A stretch of DNA of 30,495 nucleotides from assembly GCA_964479445.1 (NCBI GenBank), contig CAYZMH010000039.1, positions 1-30,495 of the forward strand, in the 5' to 3' direction. Source of the DNA: CAYZMH01 sp964479445 (GTDB taxonomy: Bacteria > Bacteroidota > Bacteroidia > Bacteroidales > GCA-2748055). The position numbers were made by a program, and so were the translations under genes. Below the pieces are notes generated by a model. That model was not told where the DNA came from. It searched no databases and was given only the letters and a program-made list of their open reading frames with translations. Positions 6,557-15,045 of the stretch are shown one piece after another (within the stretch, counting starts at the first letter, position 1; every line of letters begins with the position of its first letter).

Positions 6557-9334
6557 ATGACAGATAGAAGAAAGATCTTTTTCCTCGATTCTTATGCTTT
6601 AATATTCAGGGCATATTATGCATTTATTTCTAATCCCATGAGGAATGCGAGTGGAATGAATACCTCCACTATCTTTGGTTTTACACTTGTCCTGGATGAG
6701 ATTCTCCGCAAAGAAAATCCTTCCCATATCGTAGCTGTCTTCGATGCTCCCGGACCATCTTTCAGGAATGAAATGTTTGAAGATTATAAAGCTAACCGGG
6801 ATGAGACTCCCGAAGAGATTAAGAATTCGGTGCCCTGGATAATAAAACTCCTGGAGGCCTACCAGATACCGATCCTTCAGAAGGAGGGATTTGAAGCCGA
6901 TGATATTATTGGAACACTGGTAAGAGAGGCAGAAGAAAAGAACTTCGAGGAAATCTATATGATGACCCCCGACAAAGATTTTGCACAACTGGTAACCGAA
7001 AAAATACAAATGTATAAACCTGGTCGGTCGGGAAAGCAGGCAGAGATATTAGGTGTTTCAGAGGTACGGGAAAAATTTCACGTGGAACATCCCGATCAGG
7101 TAATTGATATTTTGGCATTATGGGGAGACAGTTCGGATAATGTTCCCGGAGTTCCGGGGATCGGGGAGAAAACCGCGAAAAAATTGATTGGACAATATGG
7201 TTCGGTGGAAGGTGTTTATGAAAATATAAATCAGTTAAAAGGTAAACAAAAAGAGAACCTGGAAAAAGCAAAAGATCAGGTAAAATTATCCAAACAACTG
7301 GTAACTATAGATGTAAATGTACCCGTTGAATTAGATGTTGATAAATGCAAACGGCATGAATTGAAAGAAAATGAGATAGAAAAACTATTTGCAGAACTGG
7401 ATTTCAAAAATCTTTCTGAAAGGATATTGGGAAAAGCTCCCGTGAAATCAGGCGGAGATCAAAGCCAGGGAATGTTGTTCGATGATAGTAAGCAAAACAT
7501 TATCAATGAGGCGTCTGCATTAAGAAATATCGATAATACTGATCACTCCTATGAATTAATAGACAGCAAAGAAGAACTCACCAAACTGGTAAAAAAAATT
7601 AAGAAAAAGGATTCATTCTGTTTTGATACCGAGACAACCAGCCTTAACCCTATTGACGCGAAGCTGGTGGGTATAGCATTTTCATCCGGGAAACATCAGG
7701 CATGGTATGTGCATTACCCCGATGATCAGGCCATGATTGATGTATTCAACTCAATTATTGAACCGTTGTTTGGTGATGGATCGATCGTAAAAACAGGGCA
7801 GAATCTCAAGTACGATTTACATGTATTAAAGAATTATGGAATAGAAGTTAAGGGCGTACTATTTGATACGATGCTTGCACATTACCTGTTATTTCCCGAT
7901 CAGAAGCATAGTTTGAATGCAATGGCAGAAGCGTTGCTCAACTATTCCATGGTCAGTATTGAAACCCTGATTGGAGAAAAAGGGAAAAAGCAGCGGAGTT
8001 TTAGCGATGTACCGATAAAAAAAGCAAAGGAATATGCCGGAGAAGATGCAGACATTACATGGCAGTTGTCAGAAATCCTCAGAAAGGATTTAAAGAAAAA
8101 AGGATTGGATAAACTTGCATATGAAATTGAAATGCCCCTGGTTCGTGTTCTTATGGATATGGAGCATCATGGAGTGCAGCTGGACACAGATTCTCTTGAA
8201 CAATTTACAGCCAAGCTGAGGAATGATTTGAAGGAGGTGGAGGAGAGAATTCATAAAATGGCAGGCGTTACATTCAATATCAGTTCAGCGAAACAATTGG
8301 GAAACATTTTGTTCGAACGACTCAAAATTGTAGAAAAACCAAGGATGACAAAAACCAGGCAATATGCAACCAGCGAGGAGGTACTGCAGGATCTGGTTGA
8401 TAAACACGAGATAGTTTCGGAGGTACTGAATTTTAGGTCGTTGAAAAAACTGTTAACCACGTATGTTGATGCACTTCCGAAATTGATTCACCCGGAAACG
8501 GGAAAAATACACACTACATTTAATCAGGCATTGGTGGCAACGGGAAGACTCTCCTCCAACAATCCCAACCTGCAAAATATTCCTATACGGGAAGAGCGGG
8601 GCAGGGAAATCAGAAAAGCATTTACGACATCCGGAAAGGATTATCTTTTTGTCTCGGCCGACTATTCCCAGATTGAATTAAGGCTGATGGCTCACCTTAG
8701 CCAGGACAGCAAAATGATAGAGGCATTCGTTAATAACGAAGATATTCATACATCAACAGCCTCAAAGATATATAAAGTAAAACCTGAAGAGGTGACGAGG
8801 GAGATGCGGAGCAAAGCAAAGACAGCTAATTTCGGTATTATTTACGGAATTTCAGCTTATGGTCTTTCTCAACGCATGCGCATTCCCCGTAAGGAGGCCT
8901 CGGAATTGATCGAAGGATATTTTGAGAGTTATCCGGCTGTAAAAAAATATATGGATCATTGTATTGAAAAGGCGCGTGATAAAGGGTATGTGGAAACGAT
9001 GTACGGACGAGTCCGTGCTCTTCCCGATATCACATCACGAAATTCAGTGGTAAGGGGAAATGCGGAGCGGAACGCAATAAATACGCCCCTCCAGGGATCT
9101 GCTGCAGACATAATCAAAATTGCTATGGTACGTATCTATGAAGCTTTTAAAAAAGAGGGATTAAAAAGTAAAATGATCCTCCAGGTTCATGACGAACTGA
9201 ATTTTGATGTATTTAAAAAGGAGCTGGAACAAGCACAACGTATCATAAAAGACGAAATGGAGAATGCTGTCAGTCTCAGGGTCCCCCTCGTGGTTGATGT
9301 CGGTGCCGGAAAGAACTGGTTTGAGGCACATTAA
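6557..9334 (+). CDS. polA: DNA polymerase I
   Basis: Fills gaps in repair and removes Okazaki primers. At 925 residues it has all three activities. Residues 1 to about 290 are the 5' nuclease (FFLDSYALIFRAYYAF, EADDIIGTL, TPDKDFAQL, DSSDNVPGVPGIGEKTA). Residues about 340-530 are a 3'-5' proofreading exonuclease that looks active (FDTETTSL with D357 and E359, NLKYDLHVL, YAGEDADIT). The polymerase follows: motif A SADYSQIELR (D702), motif B RSKAKTANFGIIYG, motif C VHDELNFD (D879, E880). It starts 5 bp after queD. Its TAA overlaps the stop of the convergent S41 protease gene in the 4-bp palindrome TTAA. A 14/16 parS-like sequence lies at 7074-7089. Confidence 0.97.
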   Translation: MTDRRKIFFLDSYALIFRAYYAFISNPMRNASGMNTSTIFGFTLVLDEILRKENPSHIVAVFDAPGPSFRNEMFEDYKANRDETPEEIKNSVPWIIKLLEAYQIPILQKEGFEADDIIGTLVREAEEKNFEEIYMMTPDKDFAQLVTEKIQMYKPGRSGKQAEILGVSEVREKFHVEHPDQVIDILALWGDSSDNVPGVPGIGEKTAKKLIGQYGSVEGVYENINQLKGKQKENLEKAKDQVKLSKQLVTIDVNVPVELDVDKCKRHELKENEIEKLFAELDFKNLSERILGKAPVKSGGDQSQGMLFDDSKQNIINEASALRNIDNTDHSYELIDSKEELTKLVKKIKKKDSFCFDTETTSLNPIDAKLVGIAFSSGKHQAWYVHYPDDQAMIDVFNSIIEPLFGDGSIVKTGQNLKYDLHVLKNYGIEVKGVLFDTMLAHYLLFPDQKHSLNAMAEALLNYSMVSIETLIGEKGKKQRSFSDVPIKKAKEYAGEDADITWQLSEILRKDLKKKGLDKLAYEIEMPLVRVLMDMEHHGVQLDTDSLEQFTAKLRNDLKEVEERIHKMAGVTFNISSAKQLGNILFERLKIVEKPRMTKTRQYATSEEVLQDLVDKHEIVSEVLNFRSLKKLLTTYVDALPKLIHPETGKIHTTFNQALVATGRLSSNNPNLQNIPIREERGREIRKAFTTSGKDYLFVSADYSQIELRLMAHLSQDSKMIEAFVNNEDIHTSTASKIYKVKPEEVTREMRSKAKTANFGIIYGISAYGLSQRMRIPRKEASELIEGYFESYPAVKKYMDHCIEKARDKGYVETMYGRVRALPDITSRNSVVRGNAERNAINTPLQGSAADIIKIAMVRIYEAFKKEGLKSKMILQVHDELNFDVFKKELEQAQRIIKDEMENAVSLRVPLVVDVGAGKNWFEAH
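7074..7089. promoter_or_regulatory. Degenerate parS-like site inside polA
   Basis: AATTTCACGTGGAACA matches the consensus TGTTYCACGTGRAACA at 14 of 16 positions, with only the first two bases wrong. It codes for KFHVEH. It may be a weak ParB-binding site or chance; it matters mainly because stronger matches occur at 942, 968 and 4869. Confidence 0.3.
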
Positions 9335-11010
9335 TCAACTCTATTACCAATAGCCAGAGTACCTTCCATCCCCATGAGTATATTATTGATTTTCCCTGGT
9401 TTTCCGGTTAGCTCCAGGGCTTTGTCCAGTTGTTTATCATTCTGAAGTTGTGCTTTGATACGACCTTTTTGATAGCCGTAACGGCTAGCTATTTCCTCTT
9501 CTAAAAGTTGCTGAATTTCATCACGGAAAGTTTGAAGGTCTTTTAGATTATTGTGCGACAACCGTTTCTCCAGTGCCCTGAATTCTTCTTTGCCAATGTC
9601 GTAATATTTCTCTTTTTTGGCGGTTTCAATCAACTCTTGAAGGGCACTTTCGCTGGCGGTTTCAAATTCAAAATCCCGTGACTCTACATATTCACTAAAT
9701 GCCGCATATGTTGTATCACGGAGTTCAAAAGCAGATGGGGGACCGATAGAATCATGCTCCAGTGTATACAGGGTTGCGTAGTCAAAAATAATGTTTGCCG
9801 CGTAAAGTCTTACGGTAATCTGACTGAGGGATTCCGGCTCCACCTTAATATCTGGTCTGATACCCCCTCCGTCATAAACAGTCCGGCCATTCCGTGTTTT
9901 ATAAGATGAGATCAGTGAGTCAGGTACATTCCCCACGCTACCATCTTCATTTCTGTTCGTATAGTCCAGCGCCTGGATGCACCTGCCGGATGGAATATAA
10001 TACTTTGCTGTGGTAACCTTTAGCTGGGCATTGTACTTCAATTGCCGGGTTGTTTGAACAAGTCCCTTACCAAATGTCCTCTGTCCCACAATTACGGCTC
10101 TGTCATGATCTTGCATTGCTCCGGCAACAATTTCTGCTGCCGAGGCAGATGCCCGGTTAACCAGTATAACAAGAGGAATATCATTATCAACCGGTTTTGC
10201 CGAAGTTTTATAGGTATTGTGCCATTGTTTCACTTTACCCCGGGTGCTCACAATCTCTTTTCCCTTATCCAGGAAGAGGTTTGAAACCCGCACGGATTCA
10301 ATAAGTAATCCACCCGGATTATTTCGCAGGTCTAACACAAGAGATTCCAGGCTGTCGTTCATTTTTAAATTCTTTAAGGCAGCTTCTGCCTCGGCTCCTG
10401 CATTGGTCGTGAAATTGCTCAGGCGAATATAGCCGGTATGATTATTCAGCATACCATAATAGGGAACATTGTTAATTGTGATGTTTTTTCTTTTCAGGGT
10501 GAAGGTCATAGGTTGCTCTTTCCCTTTTCTTCGTATTGTAAGGGTTAGTTCAGTTCCGGGTTCACCCTTTAACAATTCACTTATATCGCTTATTTCCAAG
10601 CCTTTAGTAGATTTCCCGTCAATTTCCAGCAGGATATCTCCTGCCTTCAGACCGGCTTTTGCCGCCGGGAAATCTTCATAGGGTTCTGCGATCATTGTAT
10701 AATCACCTGACCGACGGATTAGCGAGCCAATGCCCCCGTATTCCCCGGTGGTCTGGAAATTGAAATCATCCATATTCTTTTCCGGTATGTAGGTAGTATA
10801 TGGATCCAGTGATTTCAACATGGAAACAATGCTGGTTTCCACCAACTCTTCGGGATCAATGTCATCCACATAGAACATGTTCAGTTCCCTGAAAAGTGTG
10901 CAATAAATATCAAGACTTTTAACAATGGCCAGATCTTTATCTTTGACGAGGGTAAATCCCATTCCGCCGACTACAAGGATCAATCCAAGTATAATAATAC
11001 GCTTCTTCAT
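9331..11010 (-). CDS. S41-family C-terminal processing protease (CtpA-like), membrane anchored
   Basis: Periplasmic serine protease of the tail-specific (Prc/CtpA) family, with a Ser-Lys dyad. From the ATG at 11010 it has 559 residues. Residues 4-20 form an N-terminal membrane or signal segment after MKKR. A PDZ domain spans about 90-175 (GGIGSLI, AAKAGLKAGDILLEIDG). The protease domain has GYIRLSNF, LVLDLRNNPGGLL, then NRASASAAEIVAGAMQ with nucleophile S290 and TFGKGLVQ with K315. A long helical C-terminal part ends the protein. The frame is open 26 codons further upstream, but a TATATTTG promoter box at 11046-11053 lies within that extension and the membrane segment starts at the chosen Met. 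It converges on polA with a 4-bp overlap. Confidence 0.93.
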   Translation of the reverse strand: MKKRIIILGLILVVGGMGFTLVKDKDLAIVKSLDIYCTLFRELNMFYVDDIDPEELVETSIVSMLKSLDPYTTYIPEKNMDDFNFQTTGEYGGIGSLIRRSGDYTMIAEPYEDFPAAKAGLKAGDILLEIDGKSTKGLEISDISELLKGEPGTELTLTIRRKGKEQPMTFTLKRKNITINNVPYYGMLNNHTGYIRLSNFTTNAGAEAEAALKNLKMNDSLESLVLDLRNNPGGLLIESVRVSNLFLDKGKEIVSTRGKVKQWHNTYKTSAKPVDNDIPLVILVNRASASAAEIVAGAMQDHDRAVIVGQRTFGKGLVQTTRQLKYNAQLKVTTAKYYIPSGRCIQALDYTNRNEDGSVGNVPDSLISSYKTRNGRTVYDGGGIRPDIKVEPESLSQITVRLYAANIIFDYATLYTLEHDSIGPPSAFELRDTTYAAFSEYVESRDFEFETASESALQELIETAKKEKYYDIGKEEFRALEKRLSHNNLKDLQTFRDEIQQLLEEEIASRYGYQKGRIKAQLQNDKQLDKALELTGKPGKINNILMGMEGTLAIGNRVD

Positions 11011-11045
11011 GTCAATTAGCTTGCTTGTAATTTTGTATGTAACCA

Positions 11046-11053
11046 CAAATATA
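11046..11053 (-). promoter_or_regulatory. Bacteroidota -7 box for the S41 protease gene
   Basis: Reads TATATTTG on the minus strand, an exact TAnnTTTG match, 35 bp before the ATG at 11010. A TTG lies 24 bp further upstream (11078-11080), slightly beyond the usual -33 spacing. The box supports the start at 11010 rather than the longer open frame. Confidence 0.5.
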
Positions 11054-11191
11054 CCTGATTTTTCAAAGGAAAGTGGACAATGGACCAAACAACGGTAATT
11101 CTTAACGTTTATTAAGATTGACAGGTCTTTCCTGAGACCATTGCCTTGTCATATGAGTATTTATTACCCGAGGAGCTACCAATTCTTTGGT

Positions 11192-11199
11192 TATCTTTG
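11192..11199 (+). promoter_or_regulatory. Bacteroidota -7 box for the DUF4271 gene
   Basis: TATCTTTG, followed by CACC, is a textbook Bacteroidota -7 element and ends 17 bp before the ATG at 11217. It lies in the 206-bp divergent gap 11011-11216, whose other content is a short hairpin (GGTCT/AGACC at 11124-11139) and the oppositely facing promoter. It probably serves the block DUF4271, hemD and perhaps rnpA. Confidence 0.6.
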
Positions 11200-11216
11200 C
11201 ACCGTATTCGAAAAAG

Positions 11217-12059
11217 ATGTACCAATTGCTGTCAACCCCATATCTGCATTATTACCAAAAAAAGGATTCCGTGAATCCTTTAGACTCATCCAGACAGGTG
11301 TTATCCCCGGTAAAAAAAGAGACCGCTCCAACGACAGATTCCTTTCAATTGTCCGGAGAGAAGAATAGTACAGCACAAACCAGTTATCCCATCCAGATGC
11401 CCAGGGAGGAGATTCACCCCCCCGGCTGGTATATGTACTTTTTACTTGCACTTATTGTTTTTGTAGCCATTTCCCGTAAGTTTTTTGGCAACCTGCTTGT
11501 TAACAATATAAAAGCAGCTACCAGTTATACCATCAATTTAAAAATGCTCAGAGATAGCAGCGTTGTACAGAAGCAGCAGGACTTTTTGTTGTACGGACTC
11601 TATTTCCTGGTGGTGGGATTTTATAGTTACATTATTGAGCTGCACTTTGATATCCGTTTTTTCCAGCTATCCGGCATATCCTTATTTCTTTTTAACACAG
11701 GGGTTTTGGCCGGTTATTTTATTGCAAGAAGTATCCTGCTTCATCTGGTGGGAAGCCTGTTCAAACAACGCGATCTGTTTAAAGCCTATCTTTATAACAG
11801 TTTCACTTACAATAAAGTGTTGGGGCTGATTTTGTTACCTTTGCTATTCGTGGTTATTTATACAGATGGCGAAATACAGAACATTAGCTTGTGGATCAGC
11901 TATGCAACAATTGTTTCTATTATCGTCCTGAGAATAAGTCGTGCCATTCTTTTTGCAAAAAAGGAGGGAGTTTTAAATTTCTATTTGTTTTTGTACCTTT
12001 GTGCCCTTGAAATAGTGCCGATATTATTGATTTATAAATGGCTTACAACAGCCTTATAA
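11217..12059 (+). CDS. DUF4271 multi-pass membrane protein, function unknown
   Basis: A 280-residue inner-membrane protein of the Bacteroidota-specific DUF4271 family, recognised by its layout and by its place before hemD and rnpA. The N-terminal 70 residues are polar and variable, rich in Ser, Thr, Pro and Lys, ending in REEIHPPGWYMY. About six hydrophobic segments follow: FLLALIVFVAI, FLLYGLYFLVVGFYSYII, LSGISLFLFNTGVLAGYF, VLGLILLPLLFVVIY, LWISYATIVSIIVL and FYLFLYLCALEIVPILL. Arg/Lys-rich loops lie between them. I see no catalytic motif. ATG 11217 is chosen because a -7 box lies just upstream; a TTG 30 bp earlier is in frame but overlaps that box. hemD follows after 33 bp. Confidence 0.8.
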   Translation: MYQLLSTPYLHYYQKKDSVNPLDSSRQVLSPVKKETAPTTDSFQLSGEKNSTAQTSYPIQMPREEIHPPGWYMYFLLALIVFVAISRKFFGNLLVNNIKAATSYTINLKMLRDSSVVQKQQDFLLYGLYFLVVGFYSYIIELHFDIRFFQLSGISLFLFNTGVLAGYFIARSILLHLVGSLFKQRDLFKAYLYNSFTYNKVLGLILLPLLFVVIYTDGEIQNISLWISYATIVSIIVLRISRAILFAKKEGVLNFYLFLYLCALEIVPILLIYKWLTTAL

Positions 12060-12092
12060 TCAATAATAGATACTGAAAAAGAAAGATAATAT

Positions 12093-12857
12093 ATGGGAAG
12101 AATCAAGAAAATTCTGGTTTCTCAGCCGCAACCAGAGAATGCTAAATCACCCTACTTTGACCTGGCTGAAAAACACAATTTGAAAATTGACTTCCGACCT
12201 TTTATACATGTTGAGGGCATTAGCGCGAAAGAATTCCGTCAGGAAAAGGTCGATTTTTCCTCTCACACGGCAGTAATTTTTACCAGCAAAAAAGCCATTG
12301 ATCATTTTTTTCGGATTGCTGAAGAGACACGGCAACCCGTGTCTGATGATATGAAATATTTTTGTGTTTCGGAGGCTACTGCATACTATTTACAGAAATA
12401 CATTGTGTACCGGAAACGTAAAATCTTCTATGGTAATGGAAACATAGATGATTTGATGAATGTTATGGCAAAGCATAAAGATGAAATGTTTTTGCTTCCT
12501 TTGTCAGCAGCTCATAAGGAGGAGATTCCTAAATTGCTTGATAAACACAAGTATAAGTACACGAAGACCATTCTGTATAAGACCCAGTGCAGCGATCTGT
12601 CGGACCTGGCAGACGTGAATTACGATATCCTGGTCTTTTACAGTCCCTCGGGTATTAAATCGTTGTTTAAAAATTTCCCGGATTTCAAACAAAACAATAC
12701 AAAAATTGCATCATTTGGTACAAAAACCGCTCGTGCTGCTGAAGAAGCGGGACTTCGTCTCGATATAAAAGCGCCTCATCCCCAGGCACCATCTATGACA
12801 ATGGCCATTGAAAATTATATCCTGGAGTATAAAAAAAACAACGGGAAAGCCAGTTAA
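12093..12857 (+). CDS. hemD: Uroporphyrinogen-III synthase family protein (HemD-like)
   Basis: HemD closes hydroxymethylbilane to uroporphyrinogen III with inversion of ring D. The protein has 254 residues, as expected, in two lobes. Family-like stretches are ILVSQPQPENAKSPYFDLAEKH at the N-terminus (split here only for naming), AVIFTSKKAIDHFF in the first lobe, DILVFYSPSGIKSLF in the second, and IASFGTKTARAAEEAGL near the end, matching the usual pattern of TS..A, SPSG and G..TA. HemD sequences are poorly conserved and lack a clear catalytic residue, so the enzyme role rests on fold-level motifs and neighbours. No other heme gene is present. It is probably cotranscribed with DUF4271 and is followed by the hairpin at 12881-12905. 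Confidence 0.8.
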   Translation: MGRIKKILVSQPQPENAKSPYFDLAEKHNLKIDFRPFIHVEGISAKEFRQEKVDFSSHTAVIFTSKKAIDHFFRIAEETRQPVSDDMKYFCVSEATAYYLQKYIVYRKRKIFYGNGNIDDLMNVMAKHKDEMFLLPLSAAHKEEIPKLLDKHKYKYTKTILYKTQCSDLSDLADVNYDILVFYSPSGIKSLFKNFPDFKQNNTKIASFGTKTARAAEEAGLRLDIKAPHPQAPSMTMAIENYILEYKKNNGKAS

Positions 12858-12880
12858 TAAAAAACAATTCCAGTAAATTG

Positions 12881-12905
12881 AGGGGGATTTAAGTCCCCCT
12901 TTTTT
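12881..12905 (+). terminator. Strong GC-stem hairpin with T-run, abutting rnpA
   Basis: AGGGGGA and TCCCCCT pair perfectly; a T-G pair can extend the stem to 8 bp with loop TTAA. Six T follow (12900-12905), the form of an intrinsic terminator after hemD. Unusually, the last T is directly followed by the ATG of rnpA at 12906. It may therefore be an attenuator or a translational control element for rnpA rather than a plain end of transcript. Confidence 0.75.
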
Positions 12906-13280
12906 ATGAAAAATCATGGTCTGCATAAAACGGAACGTCTGAAAAGCAGCAAGGCAATTGAGTTTCTGTTCCGGGAAGCCCGAAAAGATTATATATATCC
13001 CATTAAAATGCTCTGGAGGTATGCAAATCACCCGGAACAAAATGTACGAATGACCGTTATTGTGCCCAAACGCCGTATCAGAAGTGCAGTAAAAAGAAAC
13101 CTGGTCAAGCGAAGAATGCGTGAAGCTTACAGACAGAACAAACACATCCTGTTAAAACATCTACCGGATCAGGACAGGAAGATCGAGGTGCTGTTTCTCT
13201 TTCAATCAGACAAAATAGTTGATTATAAGCATATAGAAAAAAGCATGAAACAGCTTCTCTCTATTCTATCGGATACATAA
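12906..13280 (+). CDS. rnpA: Ribonuclease P protein component
   Basis: Small basic protein that binds the RNase P RNA and helps it remove tRNA 5' leaders. The 124-residue length fits. Typical parts are KTERLKSSKAIEFLF near the start, RMTVIVPKRRIRSAVKRNLVKRRMRE at about 48-73 (named here in one piece only by position; the core is RNLVKRRMRE, the RNR motif) and VLFLFQSDKI near the C-terminus. The ATG at 12906 is required by homology because the next Met is residue 35. It starts immediately after the hairpin and T-run at 12881-12905, so no normal ribosome-binding site exists. The usual neighbours rpmH and yidD are absent. It converges on the CPBP gene with a 30-bp gap. Confidence 0.93.
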   Translation: MKNHGLHKTERLKSSKAIEFLFREARKDYIYPIKMLWRYANHPEQNVRMTVIVPKRRIRSAVKRNLVKRRMREAYRQNKHILLKHLPDQDRKIEVLFLFQSDKIVDYKHIEKSMKQLLSILSDT

Positions 13281-13310
13281 ACCCCGATTTAACAGTGTTA
13301 CCGGCAAATT

Positions 13311-13982
13311 TTAAAGATTGGATCCCATGGGAACGAGCAGGAATATGGAGATATCCCATAATGCATGACTGATCATATTTGCGGTAACTGAACGAAAATG
13401 AATGTACATCCAACCCCAGAAAACACCTGCTGTTAGGGCAGCAAGAACAAGTACAGGATTGCCGGTCAGAAGATGGATGCCGGTGTAGATCAATGTAGCC
13501 GTAATGAACCCCCATTTTTTACCCCAGCGCTTCATAAGCCGCGCCTGGAGAAAACCCCGCCAGAACAACTCTTCACCAGGACCAATAATAAACAGCATCA
13601 ATAAAAAGATCCGTAATTCAGATGCTTTTCCTTTGAAATCATAAACTCCTGATATATTCTCAGCTCCACCAGGAAATAACGAGCTGATAAAAAAGTTACC
13701 TAAAGCAAATACGCCATAAAGAAAAAGTGCAGAAAACACTCCTATAAGTATTTTATAGGGCAGGCGCGAGCTAAGGTCTTCAACAATTTCCTGCCTGAAA
13801 GCATGATCTTTCAACCATACCAGGCAGATGAGCAAAAGAAGATTGGTACTCATCCACCACCAGAAATCAAATCCTCCCAGTCTTTGCAGTACAAACATAG
13901 GAGTAAAGAGTAAAACCGCCATTCCGGTGATAAGTGGTAAAAACCATCCTTTTCCGGGTAGATTCCTATTGAATGAAACCAT
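13311..13982 (-). CDS. CPBP-family intramembrane metalloprotease
   Basis: Multi-pass membrane protein of 223 residues in the CPBP (Abi/CAAX protease and bacteriocin-processing) family. The three family motifs are present: EELFWR (E137, E138, R142), YTGIH (H170) and NMISH (H206). About six hydrophobic segments surround them, and the second half GPGEELFWRGFLQ to SHALWD is the conserved core. Bacterial members have been linked to protein processing and bacteriocin self-immunity, but substrates are mostly unknown and this one cannot be predicted. The ATG lies inside the end of the MenA-like gene (17-bp overlap), so translation is likely coupled and the pair forms one transcript. Confidence 0.87.
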   Translation of the reverse strand: MVSFNRNLPGKGWFLPLITGMAVLLFTPMFVLQRLGGFDFWWWMSTNLLLLICLVWLKDHAFRQEIVEDLSSRLPYKILIGVFSALFLYGVFALGNFFISSLFPGGAENISGVYDFKGKASELRIFLLMLFIIGPGEELFWRGFLQARLMKRWGKKWGFITATLIYTGIHLLTGNPVLVLAALTAGVFWGWMYIHFRSVTANMISHALWDISIFLLVPMGSNL

Positions 13983-14937
13983 GTAAGAATAGATTTAGAA
14001 GTAATGCAAGCGTACAAAGAATTCCAAATTGTAAATTCAGCCGGGAGGTAGCACCATCAAGAATTATAAATTCCATCGGGTGAACAGGATTATGCCGTCT
14101 ACGGGCGATTTTCCATAATTTTATGGCGACCGGCAGGGCGAGAAGTGTGATCAGGAAAGTAAGGGGCATTGCCGGAAGGTGAGGTAACAAAAACTTAGGG
14201 ATAAGGGTAAAAATGAGTACCATGATAAACGGACCAAAAATCAGAAAACCGTAGTAAAGCATAGATTTTCTATCGCCCAGGGAAGATGCCACTGTGCGAA
14301 TTTCTCCCTTTTTATCACTCTGGATATCACGCCAGTTATTGGCGTGCAGTATAGCAATGACCAGCGTGGCCATAGGGATAGTCCATACCACCGGTATCCA
14401 GGACAATGTTTGCGCCTGCACATACCAGCTGCCCAGTGAACCCAAAATTCCGAAGTTCAGAAATACAGCAAAGTCTCCAAGACCATTGTATTTTAACGCC
14501 ATTCGTTTTTCGGTGGTGTAAAAAACACCGACAAATAATCCGCCTATCCCGATTACCAGTAACCAGATGCCCGAAAACCAAGTGAGTATAAATCCTGTTA
14601 TCGCTCCGGCAATAAATAATAGTATTGATGCTCTTTTCGCCTGGCGGGTGGTAATGTATCCTCTGACAACACCACCACTTACCGGGGTAGGTTCCCTGTC
14701 AAGACCCTTGTTGAAGTCGTGTACATCACTCAGTAAGTTTGCTGCCGAATGAAGAATAACCATTCCGGCGAGGGCCAGAAGAAACAGACCCGGACGAAAG
14801 GTGTATCCGCCGTAAACTACAGCTAACAGTGTGCCGAAAATTACCGGCATGGTAGATGCGGGTAGAGCAAAGGGGCGTATGCTGATGAGCCACTTCTTGA
14901 AAACAGGGGGATGTTGATTCATAGCCGCATTTAACAT
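13966..14937 (-). CDS. menA: UbiA-family prenyltransferase, probably MenA (DHNA polyprenyltransferase)
   Basis: Attaches the long prenyl chain to 1,4-dihydroxy-2-naphthoate in the membrane, a late step in menaquinone synthesis. The 323 residues have about eight hydrophobic segments. The first Asp motif is NLLSDVHDFNKGLD (N67, D71, D74, D80); the second is NNWRDIQSDKKGEIRT (N200, N201, D204, D208), which resembles MenA more than UbiA or CyoE. WLISIRPFALPAS at the N-terminus is also MenA-like. The long-chain donor would come from the synthase at 4473-5447. ATG 14937 is used; ATG 14922 is a fair alternative. No other men gene is present, so the substrate is inferred from motifs. Confidence 0.8.
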   Translation of the reverse strand: MLNAAMNQHPPVFKKWLISIRPFALPASTMPVIFGTLLAVVYGGYTFRPGLFLLALAGMVILHSAANLLSDVHDFNKGLDREPTPVSGGVVRGYITTRQAKRASILLFIAGAITGFILTWFSGIWLLVIGIGGLFVGVFYTTEKRMALKYNGLGDFAVFLNFGILGSLGSWYVQAQTLSWIPVVWTIPMATLVIAILHANNWRDIQSDKKGEIRTVASSLGDRKSMLYYGFLIFGPFIMVLIFTLIPKFLLPHLPAMPLTFLITLLALPVAIKLWKIARRRHNPVHPMEFIILDGATSRLNLQFGILCTLALLLNLFLHGFIQ

Positions 14938-14989
14938 TCAATAGGGCAGTAAAAATAGAAAAAACTTTTACATCTTTACAGAGTAGCTT

Positions 14990-15021
14990 ATTGAAAAAGA
15001 GCATTGCCTTTCCTACCTTTA
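14990..15021 (+). promoter_or_regulatory. Probable promoter for the alpha-2-macroglobulin/PBP1C operon
   Basis: TTG at 14991-14993 is followed after 20 bp by TACCTTTA at 15014-15021, a one-mismatch fit to TAnnTTTG with correct spacing to the -33 element. It ends 24 bp before the ATG at 15046. The in-frame TTG upstream at 15004 lies within this promoter, which favours the ATG. Confidence 0.45.
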
Positions 15022-15045
15022 GTTCTCCATCTAATCCTATACAAC

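Noticed and set aside
11011..11088. N-terminal extension of the S41 protease by 26 codons
   Set aside because: The extension contains a TATATTTG promoter box and would place residues ahead of the membrane segment that begins at the downstream Met.
11124..11139. Hairpin GGTCT/AGACC between the S41 and DUF4271 promoters
   Set aside because: Only a 5-bp stem with no T-run; too weak to call an operator or terminator.
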